This document shows positions 33,650-40,347 of a stretch of 43,922 bases of DNA, piece after piece. The stretch comes from JAENVT01 sp031430695 (GTDB lineage Bacteria; Actinomycetota; Acidimicrobiia; Acidimicrobiales; Ilumatobacteraceae). The position numbers and the translations under genes were made by a program. Numbering within the stretch: position 1 is the stretch's first letter; the number at the start of each line of letters is the position of its first letter. The stretch spans positions 1 to 43,922 of the forward strand of contig JANPBZ010000003.1 of NCBI GenBank assembly GCA_031430695.1. Reading direction: 5' to 3'. A model generated the notes under the pieces. That model did not search any database. It had not been told where the DNA came from and saw only the letters and a program-made list of their open reading frames with translations.

Positions 33650-34018
33650 TTAGGCAACCAGGTGCGGGGGGATGGGCACCTCGTCGATGACCACCGCCGG
33701 TCGGGGGTGCTTGGGTGGACGGCCACGTGGTCGCTTGTTGAGCACGATCCGACCGTTCTCGATCAGCTCGCCACCCCACACTCCCCATGGCTCGGCTCGC
33801 TCGATCGCTCCGTCAACGCAATCGGCGGCAAGGGAGCACTTGCTGCAGATGGCCTTGGCCCGGGCGATGTCGAGCGGGGTGTCCGAGAAGAACAGGTGGG
33901 TCAGGGTGCCGTGCCCGTCGGCGCAGCGCGGCCTCGGGGCGCGCACGGCGACAGGCTCGACCAGTTCGGCGAACTCGATGTCGATGTCGATGTTTCGGTT
34001 GATGTCGATTGCGTACAT
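33650..34018 (-). CDS. whiB7: WhiB-family regulator with AT-hook (WhiB7-like)
   Basis: 122 residues, preceded by a GAGAGGA ribosome site. WhiB proteins hold a [4Fe-4S] cluster and bind the primary sigma factor. The four Cys are Cys32, Cys58, Cys61 and Cys67 (C-x2-C-x5-C after a lone Cys), followed by G-V-W-G-G-E. An AT-hook R-G-R-P (98-101) inside K-R-P-R-G-R-P-P-K identifies the WhiB7 type, known in mycobacteria and Streptomyces to activate resistance genes under ribosome stress. The 260-nt leader contains an upstream ORF and an attenuator (described separately). The symbol rests on the AT-hook and the leader layout; no resistance target gene is in the window. Confidence 0.85.
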   Translation of the reverse strand: MYAIDINRNIDIDIEFAELVEPVAVRAPRPRCADGHGTLTHLFFSDTPLDIARAKAICSKCSLAADCVDGAIERAEPWGVWGGELIENGRIVLNKRPRGRPPKHPRPAVVIDEVPIPPHLVA

Positions 34019-34055
34019 TTCTGGTGTTTCCTCTCGGACGAGTGGGAAGGGGTGG

Positions 34056-34094
34056 AAAAATCTAAAAGGCCGCCGGGATCGGATCCCGACGGCC
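34056..34094 (-). terminator. Intrinsic terminator in the whiB7 leader
   Basis: On the minus-strand RNA, 12 bp pair across a 3-nt loop (arms 34083-34094 and 34068-34079), GC-rich and with one G-U pair. The other strand would have an A-C mismatch there, so the structure is built for this direction. UUUUAGAUUUUU follows. It ends about 37 nt before the whiB7 start and would stop transcription unless the antiterminator forms. Confidence 0.85.
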
Positions 34095-34152
34095 TCGGAG
34101 CGGATGCTCTCGACGTAATTTCGTTACGTCGGTTGCTTCCCGAGGCGTCGGG
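34085..34152 (-). promoter_or_regulatory. Antiterminator pairing and stop-codon hairpin of the whiB7 attenuator
   Basis: The segment 34139-34152, inside the upstream ORF, can pair with 34085-34098: CCCGACG with CGTCGGG and CCTCGG with CCGAGG, with one bulged base. The second partner is the ascending arm of the terminator, so the two structures exclude each other. Between them a perfect 8-bp hairpin (34111-34118 with 34124-34131) contains the ORF stop codon. A ribosome paused within or at the end of the ORF would change which fold forms. This is the layout of ribosome-mediated attenuation. Confidence 0.75.
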
Positions 34153-34297
34153 CTGGGCGCTTGATAGTGGTCTCATTCATGAAATTGCTCATGTCGGACG
34201 ACACTGCTGCAAGCCACTGGTAGCCGTGGACGAGCCCGCTGCACGGGCGCGCATCAACAGCTGCCAAAGCTGCTTGTGGTGCGAACGTCGTGCTCAT
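34124..34297 (-). CDS. 57-residue leader peptide upstream of whiB7
   Basis: ATG 34297 to TAA 34124-34126. The translated peptide starts M-S-T-T-F-A-P-Q-A-A and ends I-K-R-P-A-R-R-L-G-K-Q-P-T. A GGAAGA stretch just before the ATG can serve as ribosome site. A second in-frame ATG (34192) would give a 22-residue version with its end unchanged. Its 3' part supplies one arm of the antiterminator. Known whiB7 genes have a regulatory upstream ORF of this sort; I expect that slow translation here switches the downstream RNA fold. The peptide itself need not have a function. Confidence 0.75.
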   Translation of the reverse strand: MSTTFAPQAALAAVDARPCSGLVHGYQWLAAVSSDMSNFMNETTIKRPARRLGKQPT

Positions 34298-34379
34298 ACT
34301 CTTCCAATACCTTCCGTAGTTCGTCGGCTGGACGCAGATGTGCCAAGCCGAGACATAGGCAACCAGAACTTCGTGTCTG

Positions 34380-34395
34380 CGTCAACTCATTTATT
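34380..34395 (-). promoter_or_regulatory. Likely WhiB7-responsive promoter: TTGACG with an upstream AT-box
   Basis: TTGACG (34380-34385, minus) has a run AATAAAT (34389-34395) three bases upstream. WhiB7 with its AT-hook is known to act at promoters with an AT-rich patch 3-5 bp above the -35, so autoregulation is plausible. I cannot find a good -10 at normal spacing (TATGTC is 22 nt away). The AT-box overlaps the -10 of the divergent thioesterase gene. Confidence 0.45.
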
Positions 34396-34397
34396 GT
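34392..34397 (+). promoter_or_regulatory. TATTGT -10 element of the leaderless acyl-ACP thioesterase gene
   Basis: TATTGT is followed by 6 nt and ATG 34404. It overlaps the AT-rich box of the divergent whiB7 promoter. Confidence 0.45.
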
Positions 34398-34403
34398 CAC
34401 ACC

Positions 34404-35171
34404 ATGTTCGAGATGGCGAGACGTCCGGTTGCCGGGCGCACCTTCGCGGGTTCGCGGCGGGTGCGACTCGGTGATTGCTCACCCGGCGGCCGCCTCCGCC
34501 TCGACGCCACTGCCCGCTATCTCCAGGACCTGTCCGACGATGACACGCGCGACGCCGGACTCTTCCAGATGACGTGGGTCGTGCGCCGAACCGTGATCGA
34601 CGTGCTCCAGTTCCCGACGTATCTGGAGTCGCTCGAGATGCTGACGTGGTGCTCGGGAGTCGGGTCGCGCTGGGCCGAACGGCGTGTGGATATCGGCAGC
34701 GCGGGCGGCGGCAAGATCAGTTCGGCGACGCTGTGGGTACATCTCGACGCAGAGACCTTGCGACCGGTGCCACCGGCAGCCGTGTTCGACCGGGTCTTTG
34801 CACCCAGCGCTGCCGGTCGCTCGGTCTCGTCGAGGTTGACGCTCGATCCTCCCCCGGAGGGCCTCGCCCTCGTTTCCTGGCCCGTCCGCTTCGCCGATTT
34901 CGACGTGATGAACCACATCAACAACGCCCTCGCCTTCGCAATCGTCGAGGAAGTCCTGGCCGGTCGGCGTGACCTGCGGGCGCCGCTGCGGGTCGAGGTC
35001 GAGTATCGGTCGTCGATCGACCGCGATGTCAGCCTGAGTCTCGGAGGAAGTGATCGCGGCGATCCAACCGGCGCCGACGGACATCTCGGGTGGCTCATCG
35101 ACGACCAAGGTCGTTGTCCCGTCGCGTTCCGAATCGGCCGTCCGCCGAGCGAGCCCACAGAGCAGACCTAG
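34404..35171 (+). CDS. Acyl-ACP thioesterase-like protein (FatA/FatB family, double hotdog)
   Basis: 255 residues. The protein has two hotdog halves. The first (about 1-130) includes A-R-Y-L-Q-D-L-S-D-D-D and V-V-R-R-T-V-I-D-V, with W-C-S-G-V-G-S-R-W-A-E-R-R. The second (about 145-250) has V-R-F-A-D-F-D-V-M-N-H-I-N-N-A, the conserved Asn/His segment of plant-type and bacterial acyl-ACP thioesterases. Such enzymes release free fatty acid from acyl-carrier protein or act on acyl-CoA. It is divergent from whiB7 and probably leaderless. After it lie 454 nt with no gene I can support. Confidence 0.83.
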   Translation: MFEMARRPVAGRTFAGSRRVRLGDCSPGGRLRLDATARYLQDLSDDDTRDAGLFQMTWVVRRTVIDVLQFPTYLESLEMLTWCSGVGSRWAERRVDIGSAGGGKISSATLWVHLDAETLRPVPPAAVFDRVFAPSAAGRSVSSRLTLDPPPEGLALVSWPVRFADFDVMNHINNALAFAIVEEVLAGRRDLRAPLRVEVEYRSSIDRDVSLSLGGSDRGDPTGADGHLGWLIDDQGRCPVAFRIGRPPSEPTEQT

Positions 35172-35293
35172 CTAATAGGCCGACAGACCATCGGTCATCG
35201 AGCGTCGCCACCCCGGACGCTCAGCCCCAGGCACCCGGGGACCGCCCGGGGACCACTCACCCACGTCCGCCCACCCACGTCCGCCCACCTCGT

Positions 35294-35444
35294 GAATCGT
35301 CTGTGACGAAATGCCGCCACCGAGGGCGATCCGCGGTCGTCGTGAATCGTCCGTGACGAAATGCGCCCCGGTCGAGTTTCGTCACAGACGATTCGGAAGG
35401 GGTGGGATGCGGGTGGTCGGCGATCGTTTCGTCACGGACGATTC
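35294..35444. repeat. Four-copy 18-bp inverted repeat cluster
   Basis: The 18-mer GAATCGTCYGTGACGAAA occurs at 35294-35311 (Y=T) and 35344-35361 (Y=C), then inverted at 35377-35394 and 35427-35444. Copies 1 and 3 are exact complements, as are 2 and 4. Both direct steps are 50 bp and both pair distances are 83 bp. The 24 nt CGTGAATCGTY...AAATGC context is shared by copies 1 and 2. The inner pair can form a hairpin with a 15-nt loop. The rest of the intergenic stretch 35172-35625 is GC-rich low-complexity sequence without a gene. Confidence 0.9.
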
Positions 35445-35625
35445 AGGACGGGCCAGTAATCGCGGCATTGGTCGATCGTGGTTGTGGGTCGGGGCTGGGT
35501 CCGGGTGGGGTGGAGGTCGAGTGGCGGTCGGGTGGGGCCCGGTACCGGGCGCGAGATCGCACGGAGCGCCGGCGACGAACCGTCGTCCGACTTCCTCGTC
35601 ACACCCCCGGCGTAGAACGATCAGC

Positions 35626-36147
35626 ATGTCTCGTATCGTCCAGCCCCGCCCGACGCATCGTCCGTGTTCATGGTGCGCCAAAGAGTTCGCCGTCGCCTGT
35701 CGCCCGGGTCGTCCTCGCCTCTACTGCAACCACGCCTGCCGCCAGCGAGCCTATGAACACCGCCACGGCTTCGAGCATCAGCGCACCGTTCGTCCGCTCC
35801 CGGGCCAGGTAGCAGGAGACGCCTGGTCAGGAAGCGGATATGAACGAGGCGGCTCCATCGCACCGTTCGGCAAGACTCACGCCTTGCGCACCAGTGTGCG
35901 GCCCGAGGGTCGCCGACGCGAAACGCTGTGCGGTGTACTGGCTCCTCCGGCCACGGGTCACCACTTCACTGCGATGCATCCGCGGGCGTGTCGCACGTGT
36001 ACAGCGGTCACCGACTCCAATCCGTTGCGCTACGGCATCAGCGCCTCGAACGAACTGTCCCGGCTGCGATCGCTGCTCGACGACGTCGACGAGCAGCGGG
36101 TCAATCCAGCGAGCGCCCTCAGCTGGATTCGGGCGAATGGTCCGTGA
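35626..36147 (+). CDS. Zinc-ribbon protein with a CxxC...CxxxC RQRAY motif
   Basis: 173 residues from ATG 35626. Near the N-terminus the run C-S-W-C...Y-C-N-H-A-C-R-Q-R-A-Y-E-H-R gives four Cys in a zinc-ribbon spacing (Cys-x2-Cys, then Cys-x3-Cys). Such short domains with C-R-Q-R-A-Y occur in many actinobacterial proteins of unknown role, often thought to bind nucleic acid. A second pair (C-R-T-C) lies near residue 126. The rest is basic and Arg/Pro-rich. The 3' end overlaps orn by 29 nt on the opposite strand. I do not recognise a function; the gene is probably real, judged by the conserved motif. Confidence 0.65.
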   Translation: MSRIVQPRPTHRPCSWCAKEFAVACRPGRPRLYCNHACRQRAYEHRHGFEHQRTVRPLPGQVAGDAWSGSGYERGGSIAPFGKTHALRTSVRPEGRRRETLCGVLAPPATGHHFTAMHPRACRTCTAVTDSNPLRYGISASNELSRLRSLLDDVDEQRVNPASALSWIRANGP

Positions 36148-36694
36148 CCGGGGGGGTGATCGCCTGCACAAAGACGTGCTCGCGATAGAACTTCATTTCC
36201 GAGACGCTCTCGAGCACGTCGTCGAGGGCTCGATGTGCCCCTGCCTTGCGTGGCCGAGTGTTGTTGAGCCCCGGATACCAGCGCTTCACCAGCTCCTTGA
36301 CCGTGCTGACATCGACGCTTCGGTAGTGCAGGTACTCCTCGATCTCGGGCAGGTACGCCGCAAGGAATCGACGATCCATGCCGATCGAGTTGCCACAGAG
36401 CGGTACTCGACGCGCCTCGGTGACATGGGTCTTGATGAACTCCAGGGTTTGCGCACCGGCATCGGCAAGTGACATCGTCGACGAGCGGATCGCATCGAGC
36501 AGTCCACTCTTGGTGTGCATCTCGACCACCACTGGGTCCATCTCAGCGAGAGCAGCGTCGTCTTGATGGACGACCAGATCTGGACCCTCGGCTACGATGT
36601 TGAGGTCGTCGTCGGTCACGAGCGTGGCAATCTCGACGATGACGTGTCGAGATGGCTCCAGACCGGTCATCTCGAGATCCATCCAAACCAACAC
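36119..36694 (-). CDS. orn: Oligoribonuclease
   Basis: 191 residues from GTG 36694, chosen because it gives the normal start V-L-V-W-M-D-L-E-M-T-G-L and because TAGTCT lies 7 nt upstream. Orn degrades 2-5 nt RNA and pGpG, the c-di-GMP breakdown product, so it could act with the EAL protein of this window. DEDDh residues: Asp and Glu in M-D-L-E-M-T-G-L, Asp in N-S-I-G-M-D-R-R, and His/Asp in A-H-R-A-L-D-D-V. It is divergent from the Nudix gene by 37 bp. Confidence 0.95.
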   Translation of the reverse strand: MLVWMDLEMTGLEPSRHVIVEIATLVTDDDLNIVAEGPDLVVHQDDAALAEMDPVVVEMHTKSGLLDAIRSSTMSLADAGAQTLEFIKTHVTEARRVPLCGNSIGMDRRFLAAYLPEIEEYLHYRSVDVSTVKELVKRWYPGLNNTRPRKAGAHRALDDVLESVSEMKFYREHVFVQAITPPVTDHSPESS

Positions 36695-36701
36695 GGGCGC
36701 A

Positions 36702-36707
36702 AGACTA
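36702..36707 (-). promoter_or_regulatory. TAGTCT -10 element of leaderless orn
   Basis: TAGTCT plus 7 nt to GTG 36694, identical in hexamer and spacing to the GGDEF-EAL gene promoter. Confidence 0.5.
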
Positions 36708-36717
36708 CGCAACGCGT

Positions 36718-36723
36718 TACCGT
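36718..36723 (+). promoter_or_regulatory. TACCGT -10-like element of the Nudix gene
   Basis: TACCGT is followed by 8 nt and ATG 36732. It lies beside the 8-bp palindrome AACGCGTT (36711-36718). Confidence 0.35.
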
Positions 36724-36731
36724 CGCCCGCA

Positions 36732-37478
36732 ATGGCCGCCGACGAGATACCCGCCAAGCCAGCAGCCACGGTGATGTTGCTGCGCGACGTGGGCACCCCG
36801 TCGCGCTCCGACACGGGCATCGAAGTGTTCATGCTCCGCCGCACGACAGCCGCGGCGTTCGCCGGCGGCATGTACGTGTTCCCGGGAGGCAAGGTCGACG
36901 AGACGGACGGCGAGGGTGATGCCGGATTCGTCATCGCCGCGATTCGCGAGTGCTACGAGGAAGCCGGAGTGCTGCTCGCCACAGATGCGACCGGCAACAT
37001 GGTCACCGACGGCCATCCAGCCCTCGACCACCGTCAGGCGGTCTACGACGGCTCGGTCGACCTACGCGCCCTCTGCAGCGAGCACCAACTCATCCCAGCA
37101 GTCGACGACCTGGTGTGGGTCAGCCACTGGATCACACCTGTCGGCGAGTCGGCTCGCCGCTTCGACACCCGTTTCTTCGTCGCTGCTGCCCCGCCAGGTC
37201 AGACGTCACGGCACGACGACAACGAAACCATCGCCAGTTCGTGGGTGGGCCCTCGAGATGCCCTGCGCCGCCAGGAGCAGCGAGACTTGATGATGATGCC
37301 CCCCACCATCAAGAGCCTCGAATTCCTCGCCGCTCACAACGACACAGCATCGGCCATGGCCGCAGCACGACACCTCGACCGCCCAACGCCGATCCTGCCG
37401 AGAATACGCAGGGACGCCTGCGGGCGTGTACGCGGAATCTCGCTACCTGACGACCCCGACTACGCCGACTGGGGTTAG
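36732..37478 (+). CDS. Nudix hydrolase (NUDT19-like)
   Basis: 248 residues from ATG 36732. The Nudix box is spread by an insertion, as in the NUDT19/RP2-like group: F-P-G-G-K-V-D-E-T-D, then A-A-I-R-E-C-Y-E-E-A-G-V-L-L. All metal-binding Glu residues of R-E-x-x-E-E are present. Relatives hydrolyse coenzyme A or acyl-CoA pyrophosphate bonds, but substrate is not certain here. The C-terminal half has P-T-I-K-S-L-E-F-L-A and a P-x-I-L-P-R region. Confidence 0.88.
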   Translation: MAADEIPAKPAATVMLLRDVGTPSRSDTGIEVFMLRRTTAAAFAGGMYVFPGGKVDETDGEGDAGFVIAAIRECYEEAGVLLATDATGNMVTDGHPALDHRQAVYDGSVDLRALCSEHQLIPAVDDLVWVSHWITPVGESARRFDTRFFVAAAPPGQTSRHDDNETIASSWVGPRDALRRQEQRDLMMMPPTIKSLEFLAAHNDTASAMAAARHLDRPTPILPRIRRDACGRVRGISLPDDPDYADWG

Positions 37479-37487
37479 GCCTGGGGG

Positions 37488-38678
37488 TTAGGCCGACTTG
37501 GACTTATCGGCGGAATCGAGCGCCGCCGCAACCAGCGAAAGCATTCGTGCAGAACACCCGGCCATGTTGACCGGCGGCGCGACATCGTCGATGATCTTGC
37601 GAGCAATCGCCCGGAACTCGGCTGCAGCCAACCCTGTTCCATCGATCGCAACCGGCCGCCCGGCGTCGCCGCCAGCGGCTACCGCTGGTTCGAGCGGCAC
37701 TCGGCCCAGTAGTTCGACCCCGATCTCGTCGGCAAGCGCTTGACCCCCGCCCGTACCGAACAAGGCGTACTCGATGCCGTGTTCGCACGTGAACGAGGAC
37801 ATGTTCTCGATCACGCCGCACACCCGTAAGAAGCTGCGCCTCGCCATGTCGGCGGCCCGCGCCGCGACCTTCTGGGCGGCAACCGCCGGCGTCGTGACGA
37901 TCAGCAGGTCAGTGCGTGGCAACATCCGCGCCAACCCCATCTGCACATCGCCGGTGCCAGGCGGCATGTCGATGAACAGATAGTCGAGGTCTCCCCAGTG
38001 AACGTCGCGAAGAAACTGCTCGACGGCCTTGCTGAGCATGAGACCCCGCCACATCAATGCCGTGTCTTCTTCGACCAGGAAGCCTGTGCTGACAACCTTC
38101 AACATCCCGCGACCCATTGGTAGGGTGCGCGGGATGATCATTGGCTTGTCGCGACCATCGACGGCCTCAGCCTCGAGTCGATCGTCGATGCCGAGCAGGC
38201 GTGGTACCGAGAATCCCCAGATGTCAGCGTCGAGCACCCCAACGGTGAAGCCCTCGGCGGCGATGGCTGCGGCGAGGTTGACGGTGACCGACGACTTGCC
38301 GACCCCACCTTTGCCGCTGGCGATGGCCAGGATTCTCGTCGATGCAGACACCTCGGTGTTGGGAGCGTTCTCGCGGGCATTCCAACGCGCCTTGAGCATG
38401 ACATCGGAGCGCTCGTCGCTGGTCATCTCGCCCCAGTCGATCTTCACCTTGGTGACACCTGGGTGCACGGCGACCCTGGTCTCGATGTCTTTCTTGATCT
38501 GGGCGCGCAGCGGGCAGCCACCAATCGTCAGCTTGATACCGACCGTGACCACGCCGTCGGCGGTCACGTCAACTGCCGGAACCATGCCCAGTGTGACGAT
38601 GTCGGCGCCCAATTCGGGGTCGATCACAGCGCGCAGCAGTGCGGTGACTGTCTCCACATCTGGCGGGTTGGGAATCAT
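37488..38678 (-). CDS. Mrp/NBP35 family iron-sulfur carrier ATPase (ApbC-like)
   Basis: 396 residues from ATG 38678, 7 nt after TACAAT. An N-terminal MIP18/DUF59 domain (about 5-90, with I-G-G-C-P-L) precedes a deviant Walker A G-K-G-G-V-G-K-S-S (122-130), then G-V-L-D-A-D-I-W-G-F-S-V-P and D-M-P-P-G-T-G-D-V. It is thought to bind and transfer Fe-S clusters. The usual C-x-x-C after E-N-M-S is not complete: the segment reads F-T-C-E-H-G, so only one Cys remains there. Divergent and 60 bp from the IscA/ErpA gene, which supports an Fe-S role. Confidence 0.92.
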   Translation of the reverse strand: MIPNPPDVETVTALLRAVIDPELGADIVTLGMVPAVDVTADGVVTVGIKLTIGGCPLRAQIKKDIETRVAVHPGVTKVKIDWGEMTSDERSDVMLKARWNARENAPNTEVSASTRILAIASGKGGVGKSSVTVNLAAAIAAEGFTVGVLDADIWGFSVPRLLGIDDRLEAEAVDGRDKPMIIPRTLPMGRGMLKVVSTGFLVEEDTALMWRGLMLSKAVEQFLRDVHWGDLDYLFIDMPPGTGDVQMGLARMLPRTDLLIVTTPAVAAQKVAARAADMARRSFLRVCGVIENMSSFTCEHGIEYALFGTGGGQALADEIGVELLGRVPLEPAVAAGGDAGRPVAIDGTGLAAAEFRAIARKIIDDVAPPVNMAGCSARMLSLVAAALDSADKSKSA

Positions 38679-38685
38679 GGCACCG

Positions 38686-38691
38686 ATTGTA
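38686..38691 (-). promoter_or_regulatory. TACAAT -10 element of leaderless mrp
   Basis: TACAAT is followed by 7 nt and ATG 38678. A second TACAAT (38706-38711) on the plus strand can serve the erpA gene, which has a proper ribosome site 28 nt downstream. Confidence 0.5.
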
Positions 38692-38738
38692 CGGTTGCAG
38701 CTCGTTACAATGCTTCCAACCGTAGGAGGAGCCATACC

Positions 38739-39071
38739 GTGATCACGCTCACCGAGACCGCAGCAGTCAAGGTCAAGGAATTGCTCGAGGCCGAAGGCGA
38801 CCTCGAACTCGCGTTGCGCGTCGCCGTGCGTCCTGGCGGATGCAGTGGATTCTCGTACGAGATGTTCTTCGATGGTGACGTAGCGGCCGACGATGAGAAG
38901 GCCACCTTCGGCAATCCCGGTGCGACGGTCAACGTCGTCGTCGATTCAGCATCTGCGCAAATGCTCGAGGGTGCCACGCTCGATTACAAAGATGGCCTCA
39001 ATCAGGCCGGGTTCTCGATCAACAACCCCAACGCCAGCCGCACGTGCGGCTGTGGTTCAAGCTTCAGCTGA
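38739..39071 (+). CDS. erpA: IscA/ErpA-type iron-sulfur cluster carrier
   Basis: 110 residues from GTG 38739 with an AGGAGGA ribosome site. The three cluster Cys are present: one in P-G-G-C-S-G-F-S-Y and two in T-C-G-C-G-S-S-F-S. The A-type fold starts I-T-L-T-E-T-A-A-V-K-V. Such proteins carry Fe-S clusters to target apoproteins. It is opposite the Mrp ATPase, with which it shares the process. Stop codons of this gene and the convergent lipoprotein fall within one 12-bp palindrome (CTGAGGCCTCAG, 39068-39079). Confidence 0.93.
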   Translation: MITLTETAAVKVKELLEAEGDLELALRVAVRPGGCSGFSYEMFFDGDVAADDEKATFGNPGATVNVVVDSASAQMLEGATLDYKDGLNQAGFSINNPNASRTCGCGSSFS

Positions 39072-39075
39072 GGCC

Positions 39076-39957
39076 TCAGGCCAGAAACGCATCGAGCCGC
39101 TCGTCGAGCTCGCTCTGATCCCACACCACGTCGATCCGGTCCTTCACGATGCCGTCGATTCCGCAGAGGTAGAGCACCGGCTCGTAGTCCAGTCCGAGAG
39201 CGTCGACCGCCGGCGCAACGGTGGTGGCAGCGTCGTCGGCATACACGTCGGCGTGCACCATCGCGATCGCGTCCCCGAGCCGATCATGGGCCTTGATCAA
39301 GAACTCCAGTCCGGGCGCACACGTACCGGTCTGGCAGTGCGCAGGCGTACCGATCATGTAGGCCACGGGCTTCCCCGATGTCATCGCCTGGGTGAGGGTG
39401 ATGTCGTGCAGCGGGCACGGGTTGGGGGTCAGCGTGCAATACGGCTCGACGCCACGGTGGTCGTCGACCGTCGGCGTATCGAACGGGGGTAGCAGCGACC
39501 CGATGTACGGCACGGTGACTGCGGCGGGATCGGTGACCATGAATGCTGCCCCGAAGCCGTCGTCGCCAGCGAGACGCAAGGTGAAAATTCCCGGCTGGTC
39601 GATCTGCACGTTGACAGCCCAGTACGGGATGACCAGATCGGTTGCATGGATCGGCGCGCTGACGGTGGCGATCTGCTGGTCGTTGCTATCGAGCACGCGC
39701 CCGTCGAGTACCGCGGGACCGGTCGCGAGCAGGCTGCCCTTGCTGGCGAGTGAGATCGGCAGGCGCACTGCGCCGGGCACGAACGTGTTGCTCGGATACC
39801 GCTGGGCGATGGTGAACCCCGTCGTGCCCGGGTCGGGCTCGGTACCGCCCGTCGTACCAGCGGAACTGCCAGAAGCCGGAGAGGAATCGTCGCCGCAGCC
39901 AGCGACGACCAGCAGCGCACCGGCGCCGGCAAGGAGGTCGCGCCGCGATATCGACAT
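39076..39957 (-). CDS. Tat-exported lipoprotein with a thioredoxin-fold C-terminal domain
   Basis: 293 residues from ATG 39957, 7 nt after TACACT. The N-terminus is S-I-S-R-R-D-L-L followed by a hydrophobic run ending V-A-G-C, so it is a Tat-type lipoprotein. A Ser/Gly/Thr-rich spacer leads into a beta-rich domain (about 45-155). The C-terminal domain (about 185-293) resembles thioredoxins, with G-K-P-V-A-Y-M-I-G-T-P-A-H-C-Q-T-G-T-C at the active-site position; the Cys pair is spaced by four residues, not two. The second part contains a Cys in V-L-Y-L-C-G. The redox role is inference. Confidence 0.8.
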   Translation of the reverse strand: MSISRRDLLAGAGALLVVAGCGDDSSPASGSSAGTTGGTEPDPGTTGFTIAQRYPSNTFVPGAVRLPISLASKGSLLATGPAVLDGRVLDSNDQQIATVSAPIHATDLVIPYWAVNVQIDQPGIFTLRLAGDDGFGAAFMVTDPAAVTVPYIGSLLPPFDTPTVDDHRGVEPYCTLTPNPCPLHDITLTQAMTSGKPVAYMIGTPAHCQTGTCAPGLEFLIKAHDRLGDAIAMVHADVYADDAATTVAPAVDALGLDYEPVLYLCGIDGIVKDRIDVVWDQSELDERLDAFLA

Positions 39958-39964
39958 CGTCGAC

Positions 39965-39970
39965 AGTGTA
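39965..39970 (-). promoter_or_regulatory. TACACT -10 element of the Tat lipoprotein gene
   Basis: TACACT is followed by 7 nt and ATG 39957. It lies opposite the TACGAT of ridA, so a 12-nt gap separates two divergent leaderless promoters. Confidence 0.5.
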
Positions 39971-39981
39971 GGAGTCGCGCC

Positions 39982-39987
39982 TACGAT
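39982..39987 (+). promoter_or_regulatory. TACGAT -10 element of leaderless ridA-like gene
   Basis: TACGAT-6-ATG (39994), the same hexamer and spacing as ctaB. Confidence 0.5.
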
Positions 39988-39993
39988 GCGCAC

Positions 39994-40347
39994 ATGAGCA
40001 AACCTCTTGGCCCGTACACGCCCGTCGTCCGCGCTGGTGATTGGATCATCGTCAGCGGCCAACTCGGAATGCAGGACGGAACGATCGTCGCCGGTGGCGT
40101 CGCCGCCCAAACCGCGAAGGCCATGGAGAACCTGAAGGCCCAACTGGCCAGCGTTGGGGCCGAGCTGTCCGACATCGCCAAGACGCTGTGCTTCTTGACC
40201 GATATGGACACGTTCGCAACCTTCAACGATGCGTACGTCGCCGCCTTGGGCGACCATCGCCCGGCGCGCAGCACCATCGGGGTCGCGGCCCTGCCCGCTG
40301 GCGGTGCAGTGGAGATTGAGGCCTGGGCGCACAAGCCAGTAGGGTGA
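39994..40347 (+). CDS. RidA family protein (reactive imine/enamine deaminase)
   Basis: 117 residues. The YjgF/RidA fold is plain: G-P-Y-T-P-V-V-R-A-G-D-W-I-I-V-S-G-Q-L-G near the start, then M-E-N-L-K-A-Q-L, and the catalytic Arg in R-P-A-R-S-T-I-G-V-A-A-L-P with E-I-E-A-W-A after it. RidA removes reactive enamines and imines that PLP enzymes release, which fits the PLP decarboxylase two genes downstream. The stop overlaps the next gene by GTGA. Confidence 0.92.
   Translation: MSKPLGPYTPVVRAGDWIIVSGQLGMQDGTIVAGGVAAQTAKAMENLKAQLASVGAELSDIAKTLCFLTDMDTFATFNDAYVAALGDHRPARSTIGVAALPAGGAVEIEAWAHKPVG

Noticed and set aside
35294..35444. Possible CRISPR array at the 18-bp repeats
   Set aside because: Copies are inverted in pairs, number only four, have no uniform spacers, and no cas gene is nearby.
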